From: Stenotrophomonas beteli
GTDB lineage: Bacteria; Pseudomonadota; Gammaproteobacteria; Xanthomonadales; Xanthomonadaceae
NCBI RefSeq assembly: GCF_001431665.1
Contig: NZ_LLXV01000021.1
Location: 1 to 64,000 of the forward strand
Length of the DNA: 64,000 nt
Direction of reading: 5' to 3'
Shown: in pieces, positions 35,080-44,135 of the stretch
How positions within the stretch are numbered: the first letter of the stretch is position 1
Layout: each line of letters opens with the position of its first letter
The notes under the pieces: generated by a model
Database searches by the model: none
Told to the model about the DNA's origin: nothing
Seen by the model: only the letters and a program-made list of their open reading frames with translations
Made by a program: the position numbers and the translations under genes

Positions 35080-37233
35080 CTAGCCCTCTATAGGCTCAGG
35101 CAAGGAGATCTCTTCATCAACTTTTACCGGAGCGCTGCGTCCGGGTAGCACGCCATCCTTCAGATAGAGGATGCGATCGGCGAAATTGATCGTTTCCAAG
35201 CGATGCGCCACAAGGATGATGGTCAGGCCAAGAGCGCGTAAATTGGTAAGCAGTCGCGCCTCCGTTTGAATATCCAGATGGCTTGTCGACTCATCCAACA
35301 CCAGCACCTTGGGCCTGCGGTAGAGCGCCCTTGCTATCATGATTCGCTGACGCTGCCCGCCGGAGATGGACACCCTGCCACTTCCAAGCTGGGTCTGATA
35401 CTGCATAGGCATCTTTATGATGTCTTCATGCACACATGCGATCTCGCAACAATCACGAACCAACTCTGTGTCCAGAGAGGGGTCAAAGAAGGATACATTC
35501 TCCTCAACACTGCCTTGCAGAAGCTCGTCATCCTGAACAACAAACGACACGATCTCCCGAACTCGGGCCTTTCCCAGTTGCTCGTACTTCAGCCCCCCTA
35601 AGAGAAGGCTGCCCTGAGTCGGGCTCACCGTTCCAGCAAGCAATTTGACGACCGTACTCTTACCCGAACCCGACTGCCCGGTTAGGGCCACACAGTCACC
35701 AGGGCGCACTGCAAAATCCACGTACTTAAGTATGGGATCGTCGGTCGGACTGTAAGCGAATCCTACATGCTCCAAACAAATTGTCGTATCAGCAGGGACG
35801 GGGAGACGGGTGCGCAGAACGTTCGTCTCCTGCGGAGAGTCCACAATTTCCCTAACGCGATCAGCGTGAACCTTGAGAATTCGCCAGTTGACGGCGTAAT
35901 CGATCAGCCGTGCAGATCGACCCGTAAACTGATCGCAGTAAGCGAGAAATGCGATCAGCATGCCTGCGGTGAGTCCTCCGTTCATGATGAGCTTGGCGCC
36001 GAGGAAGATCGTGGCTATCCGTATACCGGAGGTTGTAAGTGTGCTGGCCGATGAAAAGACGAGCTGCACCGAAGCCAATCTTAGAGCGCTGCGCTGATAG
36101 TTCGACACCCGATCTACAAACCGTGCGGCCTGCATGGACTGGCGGTTGTTCAGCCGCAGTGTTCCTTGGGCAGCGATGGACTCAATGAACATTGTCTCCT
36201 TTCGCGCCTCTTGAGTAATCGCATCCACGTTCGCGTCTGCTAACACCCTGAAAGACAGAAGCTTGATCCCGAGGTAGATAGCGCAACCGGCACACACCAC
36301 CAGTGCCATCTGTTTGCTATAAATGAACAACACCAGGAGAGTAAATATTGCCAACGCGCCATCCAATGATGCAGCAATGGCCTCGGTGGACACAGCGGAC
36401 TGAAGGTAGCTCAAACCACCGAAGCGAGAACTGAGGTCACCCGTGCTGCGCCCCTCGAAGTAACGATCCGGCTGTTTTATCAACCGACGGAAAGTGTTGG
36501 TGATCCAGCCAACGCTCAACGAAGAGCCAAGGACCGAGATCGCCCAGCTGCGAAACGCAGTTGAAACTGTCTGAAAAACAGAAAGGAACAGGTAGCATCC
36601 ACATACGATCAGCAGAAGATTGACATCTTCGCTAACCAAAACGGTGTCAACTACCATTTGCAAAAACAAAGGCCCGAACAGGGCGGTTATCTCCAGAACG
36701 GCCGAGAACGTCAAGACCGCGATGAAGCTTGTCTTGAACCCCTTGAGGCGCCCTAGTCTCCGCACCAGCGCAAGCGTTCCCTCGTTAGCCCTTGCCTTCG
36801 GTACGACGCGGTCGGATGCAAGAATCTCGATGGCAATCCCAGTGAATCGCTCATCAATCTCCCGGCGTCCCACTCTTCGTTTCCCCCTGGCAGGGTCATG
36901 AATCACCCAGCCTGAACGCGATACGCGCTCCAGAACCACGAAGTGGTCGCCATCCAGATGAATGATAGCCGGCAGTCGAAGCGATTTTGCTTCATCGCAT
37001 TCCATCCTGATCGCACGAGCTTGGAGTCCGAACTGATCAGCCGCTTCGAGCAGAGATTTCAGCGCTGTTCCGCGAGACGAACTACGCATTGTCTCGCGAA
37101 GCTCTCTCAAGCTCGTTGCATGTCCATAGAACTCCAGGAGCATCGCCAGGCAGGCCGGGCCGCATTCGGAAGCCTCTGCCTGAAGAACCGTCCTAATACT
37201 CTTCGACCAACCAAAAACATACTTCTGGCTCAT
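35080..37233 (-). CDS. C39-peptidase ABC exporter (bacteriocin/microcin type)
   Basis: 717 residues from the ATG at 37233, which overlaps the HlyD stop (ATGA); an in-frame ATG lies 30 bp upstream. The N-terminal C39 peptidase has its nucleophile in ASECGPACLAML (Cys24), His in LDGDHFVVL and Asp in IHDPARGK. A six-TM ABC domain follows. The ATPase has Walker A GQSGSGKST, signature VSISGGQRQR and Walker B VLVLDES. Such exporters cut double-glycine leaders while exporting the peptide. The only such leader visible here is at the N-terminus of the 42246-42989 product. Last gene of a seven-gene operon. Confidence 0.95.
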   Translation of the reverse strand: MSQKYVFGWSKSIRTVLQAEASECGPACLAMLLEFYGHATSLRELRETMRSSSRGTALKSLLEAADQFGLQARAIRMECDEAKSLRLPAIIHLDGDHFVVLERVSRSGWVIHDPARGKRRVGRREIDERFTGIAIEILASDRVVPKARANEGTLALVRRLGRLKGFKTSFIAVLTFSAVLEITALFGPLFLQMVVDTVLVSEDVNLLLIVCGCYLFLSVFQTVSTAFRSWAISVLGSSLSVGWITNTFRRLIKQPDRYFEGRSTGDLSSRFGGLSYLQSAVSTEAIAASLDGALAIFTLLVLFIYSKQMALVVCAGCAIYLGIKLLSFRVLADANVDAITQEARKETMFIESIAAQGTLRLNNRQSMQAARFVDRVSNYQRSALRLASVQLVFSSASTLTTSGIRIATIFLGAKLIMNGGLTAGMLIAFLAYCDQFTGRSARLIDYAVNWRILKVHADRVREIVDSPQETNVLRTRLPVPADTTICLEHVGFAYSPTDDPILKYVDFAVRPGDCVALTGQSGSGKSTVVKLLAGTVSPTQGSLLLGGLKYEQLGKARVREIVSFVVQDDELLQGSVEENVSFFDPSLDTELVRDCCEIACVHEDIIKMPMQYQTQLGSGRVSISGGQRQRIMIARALYRRPKVLVLDESTSHLDIQTEARLLTNLRALGLTIILVAHRLETINFADRILYLKDGVLPGRSAPVKVDEEISLPEPIEG

Positions 37234-38075
37234 GCCTTTTCGTCCTTGTAGCCAGTCAGCCATCGCAGCAAGGATTTTCGCTCGGCTGGCACTGTCATTC
37301 GGAAACCAACTCCAGGCCGAATGAGCTTTCGCACTGGATGTTCAGACAGCACGCCCGAATCGAGGTCCACCAGAAACATAGGCTCTGGAGAGGTCGCCGC
37401 TCCAAAGGTTGCGGCAAGTTCGGCCGGGCCCAAGGGCGCTCTGGAAATGCTGCGCACACGTGTTTTGATCGCTTCCATGTCACTCGCTTGGACAGCATCG
37501 AATTTCAGATAGACTTCGCTGCCAACAGCCACTTCGGTGATGGAATGCGAGGGAACGAGGGCCTGAAGCCTTATTCCCTCTGAACTGCCCCTGAGCACCG
37601 CGATCGGTTGCGCAAACGAGGCCACCGCGCCGGGCCGCACCTGCAGACGATCCACAGCACCACGAAGTGTGCTGGACAGGACAAAGGTCTCCCCCTGCTT
37701 GTCCGCAGGGTCTTGGAGCGGGTAAACAAACGCATTGAACGACTCGGGCCGCTCACCAAGCGCCCTACCCGAACCAGAAAGAAGCGCAATCGGCTGCCCA
37801 GGCACGACCACGTCCCCCAAACTGACATAGACCTCGTCGACCCTCGCCCCCTGCGAAAAAGGGGACGACACCACGGCACGCTGAACGGATTCCGAAGCGT
37901 ATCCGGTGAATCTGTCATATCGGGTGTATTTCACACTCGCGGCAGCGCAAACGGCTACGACAATCAGCGAGAGCATAACGAACGAGGCCAGCAACGCGGC
38001 TCGTTGTGGCTGGACGATAACGCTACCCAGACCGACCAGGCGTCGTGCGGCGAGAAAATTATCTCTGAACAGCAT
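37230..38075 (-). CDS. HlyD-family membrane fusion protein
   Basis: 281 residues from the ATG at 38075. A single N-terminal TM (near 27-50) precedes a periplasmic part with barrel-sandwich halves (SSPFSQGARVDEVYVSLGD and GAVDRLQVRPGAVASFAQP). The long coiled-coil hairpin typical of HlyD is almost absent, as in the short adaptors of microcin exporters (MchE/CvaA-like). It bridges the ABC exporter to an outer-membrane channel (not encoded here; the cell would supply a TolC-like protein). The start overlaps the upstream gene. Confidence 0.9.
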   Translation of the reverse strand: MLFRDNFLAARRLVGLGSVIVQPQRAALLASFVMLSLIVVAVCAAASVKYTRYDRFTGYASESVQRAVVSSPFSQGARVDEVYVSLGDVVVPGQPIALLSGSGRALGERPESFNAFVYPLQDPADKQGETFVLSSTLRGAVDRLQVRPGAVASFAQPIAVLRGSSEGIRLQALVPSHSITEVAVGSEVYLKFDAVQASDMEAIKTRVRSISRAPLGPAELAATFGAATSPEPMFLVDLDSGVLSEHPVRKLIRPGVGFRMTVPAERKSLLRWLTGYKDEKA

Positions 38076-39342
38076 TGCCCCTTCCCTCATACCCTATCCA
38101 ACCATCCACTTCCAGTTGTGTAAGGGACGCATCCCCTTGTTGGCTGGACTGGTCTAGCACTTTGAAAAGCGCCTCTTGAACCAGCTCGCGACGATAGCGC
38201 GCATTGCCTAAGCCCGACCGGCCCTGATTGAAACCGGCTGGGGTGACTACCCCGTGCATACCCCTAAGGCGCTCAACCAAGCACCGCCACCTGTCCTTGA
38301 AATCCTCCGAATGCGAACACTGGAAGGACCTGTAGAAGAACTCTACGGCAGAATGGGCGGCTTCGGATTCAACTGATCCGTCTGCCAGCGCACGCTCCAG
38401 CTCATCTAGAACCTGAGCCCTGTAGCTATGCATAAGCGCCTGAACCGACGCTTTCACCTCGACGTATCGGCCCGCGTAATGCCGAATGTGAGCACCAAGC
38501 GAACCGATGGTTGTTTGAGCGAAATCGAGTTCATCCCCAAAGCATGGCCCATAGGTTTCATAGGACCGGCGCTTCCAGTTGGAGAGCTTGCGGGATGACC
38601 CAAAGTCCACAAGACGCCCATCCATACCCATCACCGATGAGTACCACCCACCATGAAACCACCGCGCAACGTGCGCATGCGCGATTTGCACACCCGCCTT
38701 CCTGGCGAAGGAGTCAACGCAATCCTGAGATCCGAATTCAAGTTCCTTCATCCAATCTAAGACGCGGCCAATGTCCCTTAGATGAGCCGTGCTTTGATAG
38801 CGCTGGTTGCCTTGCCGGAAGCCCAAAGCGCGCTCCAAGTGGCATGCCCGCGCGACAAAGGGCCGGACCAACAGTGCTCCCCTGTGACGTACACCGTGGC
38901 GGTCGACAATGCCATCGCCGGTTTCGATCACAGCGACGGTACGCACGGCCCCCAGTGGAAACTCACGATGAGCCAACTCAGAGAAGATGGCCTCCCGCAG
39001 CGCTTCTTCCAAGAACATCCCGCCATGGGAGTGATGCCAGTCAGCGCTTTCGGCGACGAGTTCGGTAGGACCGATGCCTTTTACTTGCATCCCGTTCACG
39101 ACACCTGCTCTACCACTCCCTCCGAAACGTGTCGTCCCGGAACTGCCGTAGAGATCGACCAGAACCTCATCCTCGCCAGACGGACAAAGCCGCCGTGCAA
39201 AACGACTCATAACGAACGAATCAACAGAAGAGTCTGATCGCATCGTCAGGCCGGCCTCAGCGAGTATCTCGGCCGCGTCTGGATTGATCCAAGCCAATGT
39301 TGCGCGATCATCCCGCGCCGCTTCTGCTCTCAAGAATCGCAT
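38059..39342 (-). CDS. MchC/MceJ-like microcin maturation protein
   Basis: 427 residues resembling MchC of the microcin H47 cluster and the distantly SelO/YdiU-like fold: DLYGSSGTTRFGGSGRAG, then VNGMQVKGIGPTELV, then REAIFSELAHREFPLGAVRT, ALLVRPFV and DFGSSR. In microcin E492 the related MceJ works with the acyltransferase-like MceI to join a modified siderophore to the peptide C-terminus. Here it is next to an MceI-like gene, overlapping it by 13 bp, so the two probably act together. What is attached, and to what, is unknown. Confidence 0.75.
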   Translation of the reverse strand: MRFLRAEAARDDRATLAWINPDAAEILAEAGLTMRSDSSVDSFVMSRFARRLCPSGEDEVLVDLYGSSGTTRFGGSGRAGVVNGMQVKGIGPTELVAESADWHHSHGGMFLEEALREAIFSELAHREFPLGAVRTVAVIETGDGIVDRHGVRHRGALLVRPFVARACHLERALGFRQGNQRYQSTAHLRDIGRVLDWMKELEFGSQDCVDSFARKAGVQIAHAHVARWFHGGWYSSVMGMDGRLVDFGSSRKLSNWKRRSYETYGPCFGDELDFAQTTIGSLGAHIRHYAGRYVEVKASVQALMHSYRAQVLDELERALADGSVESEAAHSAVEFFYRSFQCSHSEDFKDRWRCLVERLRGMHGVVTPAGFNQGRSGLGNARYRRELVQEALFKVLDQSSQQGDASLTQLEVDGWIGYEGRGNAVQR

Positions 39343-39812
39343 GACTTTCCAAATGCCGTCGCCTTCGCGCCCAGATGGACAGTGCGGAACCGACGGATGC
39401 TGCCGTCAGAACGACGGACCAAATAGTTTAGCGCTCCGACATTCGGAAGAACCACCTTCCGAATGTACCCGGCGATAGCGCGCAGACTACCGTCGACGGC
39501 GGCAAAATCCATGATCCAAAAGTGCTCTCCGCTCGACCAGTCATGCCGGTCAAACAAGCAATGCGGATCCGTCAGCAGCCGTTCTCTTGCCTGATCGGAT
39601 AGATAGGCCCAAGTAAAGTAGCCAACCGCGCGCCCGTGGCTATCGTAGAACACGCTGACTTGCGAGAGCTCTACTGCGGGAAAAATCCATACACGCAAAG
39701 AGAGAAGAGAGGCCCGCGCGTGCCAACGAGATCGGGAAGCCACATCGAATATCTCCCCAATTCGTTGCGAGTAGGAAAAGTAGTGGTCAGACGGAGCGTT
39801 TGTGAAAATCAT
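39330..39812 (-). CDS. HlyC/MceI-like toxin-activating acyltransferase
   Basis: 160 residues aligned with HlyC: the catalytic His31 in SRWHARASL, then SVFYDSHGRAVGYFTWAYLS, DWSSGEHFWIMDFAAV with Asp102 at the position of HlyC Asp92, and a C-terminal RTVHLGAK. HlyC transfers acyl chains to Lys of RTX toxins; MceI/MchD homologues instead serve microcin maturation. Adjacent MchC-like and C39-exporter genes favour the microcin-type role. It overlaps both neighbours, indicating translational coupling. Confidence 0.82.
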   Translation of the reverse strand: MIFTNAPSDHYFSYSQRIGEIFDVASRSRWHARASLLSLRVWIFPAVELSQVSVFYDSHGRAVGYFTWAYLSDQARERLLTDPHCLFDRHDWSSGEHFWIMDFAAVDGSLRAIAGYIRKVVLPNVGALNYLVRRSDGSIRRFRTVHLGAKATAFGKSCDS

Positions 39813-42195
39813 CTTTCTTGATCAGCAGGAGACGTTCGGCTGGCAGCACCAGCCATCCACAAAAGACTACAAGAGCGACCCAGGTGAGCGACGAGGCTGG
39901 CAACAGAAGCATGCTTGCAAAGGAGACCGCGAAAGTAGCGACCTCGGCCCACGAAAAGCCGAGCTTACTTCCGTTGGAAACCTTGCTAGCTGGTGACCAT
40001 AGAAGTCCCCCTCTATTCGTCACCCAAGCCATGATCGCGCGCCCCCAAGCTGCGCCGGTTACCAAGAATGTTCGCGGGGCTCTGCATACGCGGATTGCCG
40101 TTGCGAGTAACAGAAACATGCCACCCATTACCAACAACCGAAGCGTATGACTGATGCCGACATTGGGGGAGTTAGCCACCGCGCGCCAAACCAGGCGGAT
40201 TGCGCCGGGAAAAAGAAGTATGGCGAGCAGACTCAGCTGACTCGTCGGGTCTGGTCGCCACAAGCTCACGAGTATCAGCGGGAATCCAAGAAAACCACCA
40301 AGCCAACCGAGCGTCTGCTGGCAGACCGTTATCGATGCAAGAAGCTTGCGATGCACCCGATCTGATTTTGCCAGGCGGGGAAAGCGCAGCAGATTGAGCA
40401 TGTCGCCTCGGGCCCATCTTTCATCTCTGCGCGCCAAAGAAGCGGGCGACCGCGGGAATGACTCGAAAATTGCTGCATCGTCTACATAGGTCGGACGGAG
40501 CATGAAGGATTCAATCGTGTCGTGACTCAAAGCCTCACTGGCCACTTGCTCATCGCACAGCAGACGATAGGTGCGGGGATCGTAGAGCCCTTTTCCCGTG
40601 TAGAGGCACTGCCCGGTCGTATCGTTCTTGGGATCCCTCCAACGAGGCGCTGGCTTATGCGGATTGGCAGCATCCCCGACACAGACCTGAGGAAACCGCC
40701 ACGGCGTCACGGATGCATCAGCTATATGACCAGAAGGCACCGCCATTCCGTGCCCCCCGCCCATTTCACGCGTTTCCCGGGAAATTTCATTCCAAGGATG
40801 GGCGAGGACCCCCGCAAGCCTTTGAATGCAGTCCCGACCTATCTGCGTGTCTTCATCGCAAACAAAGAGATATCGGCAGCGAGAAATATCCTCATAGAAA
40901 CTCGGAGAAGTAGAACTGAACGGTTCTTCCCCATCGATGATCGCCCGATGCAGGAGGTGAATCTTGCCTAGCTTTCGCCCCTCCCCCATCCAGGCCCCCT
41001 CGCTCGAAACGAACATGCGGCGACGGTGGGCGAAGTAGACGGGGCGCCGGTACCGCGCTCCTGCAGCCTCGTTCACCCGCTCAACCATAGCGGCAATCCG
41101 CTCGACCGTTGCCGCGTCTTCCTCTCCAGACGGCTCCTCCGGCGAATCGGCCAAGTCAGTTAGCAAGACGAAGCGGACTCCGTCGTCATTTACACTTCTG
41201 ACGTTCCACAACAGGGTTCGCTCAAGCTGGATCAACTGTTCCTCGCCATGCAGAAGCACCGGAACTGCAACCCACACGGGATCCTCCACACCGGAAAGTG
41301 AGTAGTCGTACCGGACAGCTGAGTAGGGCCCGATGCGCCAAGCCTGAAGTTGTTCAGCCAGCCAATAGCAAGTCTCCAGAATCAAAGGGAACGCAAAGAT
41401 GACCCACAGCACCGAATCTTTCGCCACAGGGAGCGAAGCTGCAATGACGAGGACTGTCAGAAAGGAAAGCGCGAAGGCTCCGACACACACCCAACCTTCT
41501 CTGGCCTGTTGGTTGTGATCACCACAGGCTCGCCCAGGTACAACCCCTGTCCTTACCAGCTCCTCAAGTTCCGAGCTGGAGCGGGGCCGCATTTCTTCAT
41601 CGAAAACAATAGAAATGCGGCTAACCCTTGAGCGCTCGGCCACGGCATCGACAGCAGCGTGACAGCGCACCTTCGACTCCATATCTAGGCACTGGTAGCG
41701 ATCCCCCAAGCGCTCTCCGAGAGCTTGATCGACACAATCGTGCTTCAGGAAGGCGTCCTGAGCTTCAACGCCCGACGCGTCGGCGATCACTTCTAGGATG
41801 TACAGTTGACTGGTGGGGTCCAGGTTCTGTCGGCCGCTTTGGTTGAGCCGCCAATAAAGTACTGCTGCCACGAAGATGAGCGGCGCTCTTCTTGCATCCG
41901 CGTGGCGCATACCTCTGCCCACGGCCGATCCACAGAAGGTCGACAGGAATCCATCGAACGATGCGCCCTGCGAGGCACATTGGATTGCGGCGCTCCAAAT
42001 TTCATCGATCGAACGCGATCTGTTGCGCCAAGCGCTTATCCATGTGCAGGGGAACGCGCGCGCAATAAAGCCTGCTGCTGCGTGGACACGCTCGGCTCCG
42101 TCAAATCCTGGCGCCACGTCCATCGCCATGCCACAAGCTTCCTCAATGACACGCAAGGCGGCATAAGCACGCCTCGCGCCAGCCATTTCCTCCAT
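39787..42195 (-). CDS. Cyclic-glucan-synthase-like (GT84-type) membrane glycosyltransferase
   Basis: 802 residues. The N-terminal ~230 are soluble and helical. One or two TM helices (near 237-275) lead into a processive-type GT domain with LFVCDEDTQI near 445, GKGLYDPRTY near 545, LSHDTIESFMLRP near 553, and SFPRSPASLARRDERWARGD near 585. Four or more TM helices follow. The order and motifs match the central GT84 domain of NdvB/ChvB cyclic beta-1,2-glucan synthases, but the GH94 phosphorylase part is missing. It lies inside the secretion operon, overlapping the acyltransferase gene. It may glycosylate the secreted cargo or make a glycan donor; the substrate is unknown. Confidence 0.78.
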   Translation of the reverse strand: MEEMAGARRAYAALRVIEEACGMAMDVAPGFDGAERVHAAAGFIARAFPCTWISAWRNRSRSIDEIWSAAIQCASQGASFDGFLSTFCGSAVGRGMRHADARRAPLIFVAAVLYWRLNQSGRQNLDPTSQLYILEVIADASGVEAQDAFLKHDCVDQALGERLGDRYQCLDMESKVRCHAAVDAVAERSRVSRISIVFDEEMRPRSSSELEELVRTGVVPGRACGDHNQQAREGWVCVGAFALSFLTVLVIAASLPVAKDSVLWVIFAFPLILETCYWLAEQLQAWRIGPYSAVRYDYSLSGVEDPVWVAVPVLLHGEEQLIQLERTLLWNVRSVNDDGVRFVLLTDLADSPEEPSGEEDAATVERIAAMVERVNEAAGARYRRPVYFAHRRRMFVSSEGAWMGEGRKLGKIHLLHRAIIDGEEPFSSTSPSFYEDISRCRYLFVCDEDTQIGRDCIQRLAGVLAHPWNEISRETREMGGGHGMAVPSGHIADASVTPWRFPQVCVGDAANPHKPAPRWRDPKNDTTGQCLYTGKGLYDPRTYRLLCDEQVASEALSHDTIESFMLRPTYVDDAAIFESFPRSPASLARRDERWARGDMLNLLRFPRLAKSDRVHRKLLASITVCQQTLGWLGGFLGFPLILVSLWRPDPTSQLSLLAILLFPGAIRLVWRAVANSPNVGISHTLRLLVMGGMFLLLATAIRVCRAPRTFLVTGAAWGRAIMAWVTNRGGLLWSPASKVSNGSKLGFSWAEVATFAVSFASMLLLPASSLTWVALVVFCGWLVLPAERLLLIKKDDFHKRSV

Positions 42196-42245
42196 TTCAA
42201 AATCCTTCCTTGGAGCTTGACCTTATCGCCTGACAGTCGGCTCGC

Positions 42246-42989
42246 TTAGTCGCAGTTGCCCTTGGTACCCGCCCGGTAGCGGTCAAGGGCTTTCAGCCCA
42301 TAAGTCTCCGCATCGGCCTCTTTGTCAAGCCCGACAAACAACTGCGGATACCGCGCCTGGTAAGCGTGCTGATACTCATGAGCCGCGACGAAGATCGCAT
42401 TCTCCTCCGCGGTCAATGCACCCAGCGGCCGTCCCTGTTCCTGAAGTTCACCTGCGTCGTTGTAGTACCGATGGGAACGCGTCCCATCGGGCGTCGCCTT
42501 GAATGCATCAACAAACAGCATTGCGTTGGCACGGGTGTATGAGCCGTCGGGCTGGTAGGAGTTAGGATCTACGTATAAGGCGCCTCTGATCCGCTGGTAG
42601 CCATCAGGAACCTCAGGGCTGTCGCTTCTGAACTCATAGGTCTCCTGTCCGATCTGCTTGTTTGCGTGCGCATTAACGATTACCACGCGAACGTTCGCAG
42701 TGTCTGCATGACCCGGCTCCGCCACTGCGGCCACCTTGCACTCCATCTTGTCTGCACGCGGAAGCGTCGAGGGGTCAACGGCATGGTGAACAACGCCATA
42801 TCCAGAGCCTGATGATCCGCCTGATTGCCCCCCGCTACTCTCAGAGTAGCCCGGGCCATAGCTGAAATAGCCGCCGACATTGAACGTGCTGAAGGTTGGA
42901 CCATGCACGGTGACCCGATTCAGCGTGAGCCCCACGCTTGAATCACCTCCGAACACCTCGTCCAACTCTTGATCAGTAAGAATTCTCAT
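42246..42989 (-). CDS. Double-glycine-leader precursor with zinc-peptidase motif
   Basis: 247 residues. The first 15, MRILTDQELDEVFGG, are a double-glycine leader suited to the C39 exporter, giving a 232-residue mature part. A Gly/Ser/Tyr-rich linker follows (about 39-65), then a globular domain whose C-terminus contains HEYQH at 204-208 and EAD at 224-226, the two-His-plus-Glu pattern of gluzincin zinc peptidases. Cys84 and Cys246 could form a disulfide. GGAGGAG lies 5 nt upstream of the ATG. This size and motif are unusual for a bacteriocin. It is probably the exported cargo, an enzymatic toxin or a secreted processing enzyme. Confidence 0.75.
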   Translation of the reverse strand: MRILTDQELDEVFGGDSSVGLTLNRVTVHGPTFSTFNVGGYFSYGPGYSESSGGQSGGSSGSGYGVVHHAVDPSTLPRADKMECKVAAVAEPGHADTANVRVVIVNAHANKQIGQETYEFRSDSPEVPDGYQRIRGALYVDPNSYQPDGSYTRANAMLFVDAFKATPDGTRSHRYYNDAGELQEQGRPLGALTAEENAIFVAAHEYQHAYQARYPQLFVGLDKEADAETYGLKALDRYRAGTKGNCD

Positions 42990-43036
42990 CGTACTCCTCC
43001 ATGAATGACAGTTTTGAGTTCACTTCATCAATGCTG

Positions 43037-43978
43037 CTAGTCGCACAACTTGGTGAATGAGGTAGATTCCGAGTAAGTTCCGTGGAACTGGGACTGAAAC
43101 TTGCGTCCGGCGTCCTCATCCAGCCGCTTCAGAATGGCTGGATCGGAGATTTGAGCGCCGTAGCGGGCAGCATCGTAGCCAAACGTTTGCGACATTGCTG
43201 CGTCTTCGCTCCCCAACTGCATAAGCCTTGAGATTTCATAGGCTTTCTGCGCTCCCAGAGAGAGGCGCGAAGTCATGCCTGCCTCAGAGTTGAGCGCGGA
43301 TGCGGCGGCGCGAACCATCGGCCAGCTCCCAAGCTCGATTCCGCTCTCCACGAGGGCGGGCGCGTTTGTAGAGTAGATTTCGGAAAGGCGCTGAAAGGCC
43401 GGCGAGCTTTCGTCCGGCACCGCCCAAGGGGCCACGACAAAGCAGGCGGCCGCCATTCTGTCGCCGGCCAGGGCATTTTCAAGCGCCGAGAGGTAGATCT
43501 GCTGCGAGGCCTGCTCCCGGGTAGCTTCCCGCTCCCAACCAGCACACTCCTCTCTCCGCTCCTCCAGCATGGCAACGCGCTCGAGGTACCTTGCTCGAAC
43601 ATCTGGGTCGAGCTGCATCAGCTTTTCTGGCTTTGACCGAACGGAATTCGGATCAATCCTCTGGTTCTCAAAAAAATCTTCGAACTGCCGACGCGCTTCG
43701 CACCGCCGTACGTACCTGTAAGTGGCCTCGTAAGACACCAACGCGCTCTGAGGAAGACCATTCCGAGGAAAACTGGAGTCCCCCGAAGGGCCAGACTTCC
43801 ATCCCTTGCTGGAAGAAGCGGAGGGTAGACCCCCAACGTTCTCAGCACGCACCCGAGGGGCTTCATCAGTAGCGCTTCCGCCCTGTTCGGCGCTCGATAC
43901 AGTCACCATCGTGATGCCGCCCAAGAGAACAACCGTGCCCAGCGCGGCAAACAGTGCAACCTTTTTTTGTCCCACCAT
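43037..43978 (-). CDS. Anchored periplasmic protein, first gene of secretion operon
   Basis: 313 residues. A single N-terminal TM or signal anchor (about 6-28) is followed by a Gly/Ser-rich disordered region and a helical periplasmic domain from about 80 to the end. It includes YEATYRYVRRCEARRQFEDFF and repeated Ala-rich helices (SALENALAGDRMAAACFV; MVRAAASALNSEAG). It ends in TKLCD; paired Cys residues may form disulfides. It begins the operon whose second gene is the zinc-peptidase-like cargo. Its location and topology fit an immunity protein or an assembly factor, but no family is recognised. Confidence 0.65.
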   Translation of the reverse strand: MVGQKKVALFAALGTVVLLGGITMVTVSSAEQGGSATDEAPRVRAENVGGLPSASSSKGWKSGPSGDSSFPRNGLPQSALVSYEATYRYVRRCEARRQFEDFFENQRIDPNSVRSKPEKLMQLDPDVRARYLERVAMLEERREECAGWEREATREQASQQIYLSALENALAGDRMAAACFVVAPWAVPDESSPAFQRLSEIYSTNAPALVESGIELGSWPMVRAAASALNSEAGMTSRLSLGAQKAYEISRLMQLGSEDAAMSQTFGYDAARYGAQISDPAILKRLDEDAGRKFQSQFHGTYSESTSFTKLCD

Positions 43979-44040
43979 ACTCTCCCAACGATCCCTGTTC
44001 TTGATGGCGCTACTGATCAGCCATCATTGGCCGATCGTAC

Positions 44041-44055
44041 ATCAGTACTTCCATC
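44041..44055. repeat. Third copy of att-like 15-mer
   Basis: ATCAGTACTTCCATC differs only at the fourth base from 10401-10415 (T) and 29913-29927 (C). Those copies lie immediately before the recombinase genes and form the left arm of the start-site inverted repeat. Here no right arm (GATGGAAG) follows. It may mark the right end of island 2. Confidence 0.45.
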
Positions 44056-44135
44056 TCGGTTGTTAATCATGCATTGCGATGCGCCGTGATGCGCCTGCAA
44101 AACAGCCAAACCTGCTTGGCGTTCCGCGCTGACAA

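Noticed and set aside
43790-43820. CTTCCATC...GCTGGAAG, similar to the recombinase start-site repeat
   Set aside because: The right arm differs (GCTGGAAG), spacing is 4 nt, and it lies inside the coding sequence at 43037-43978; likely chance.
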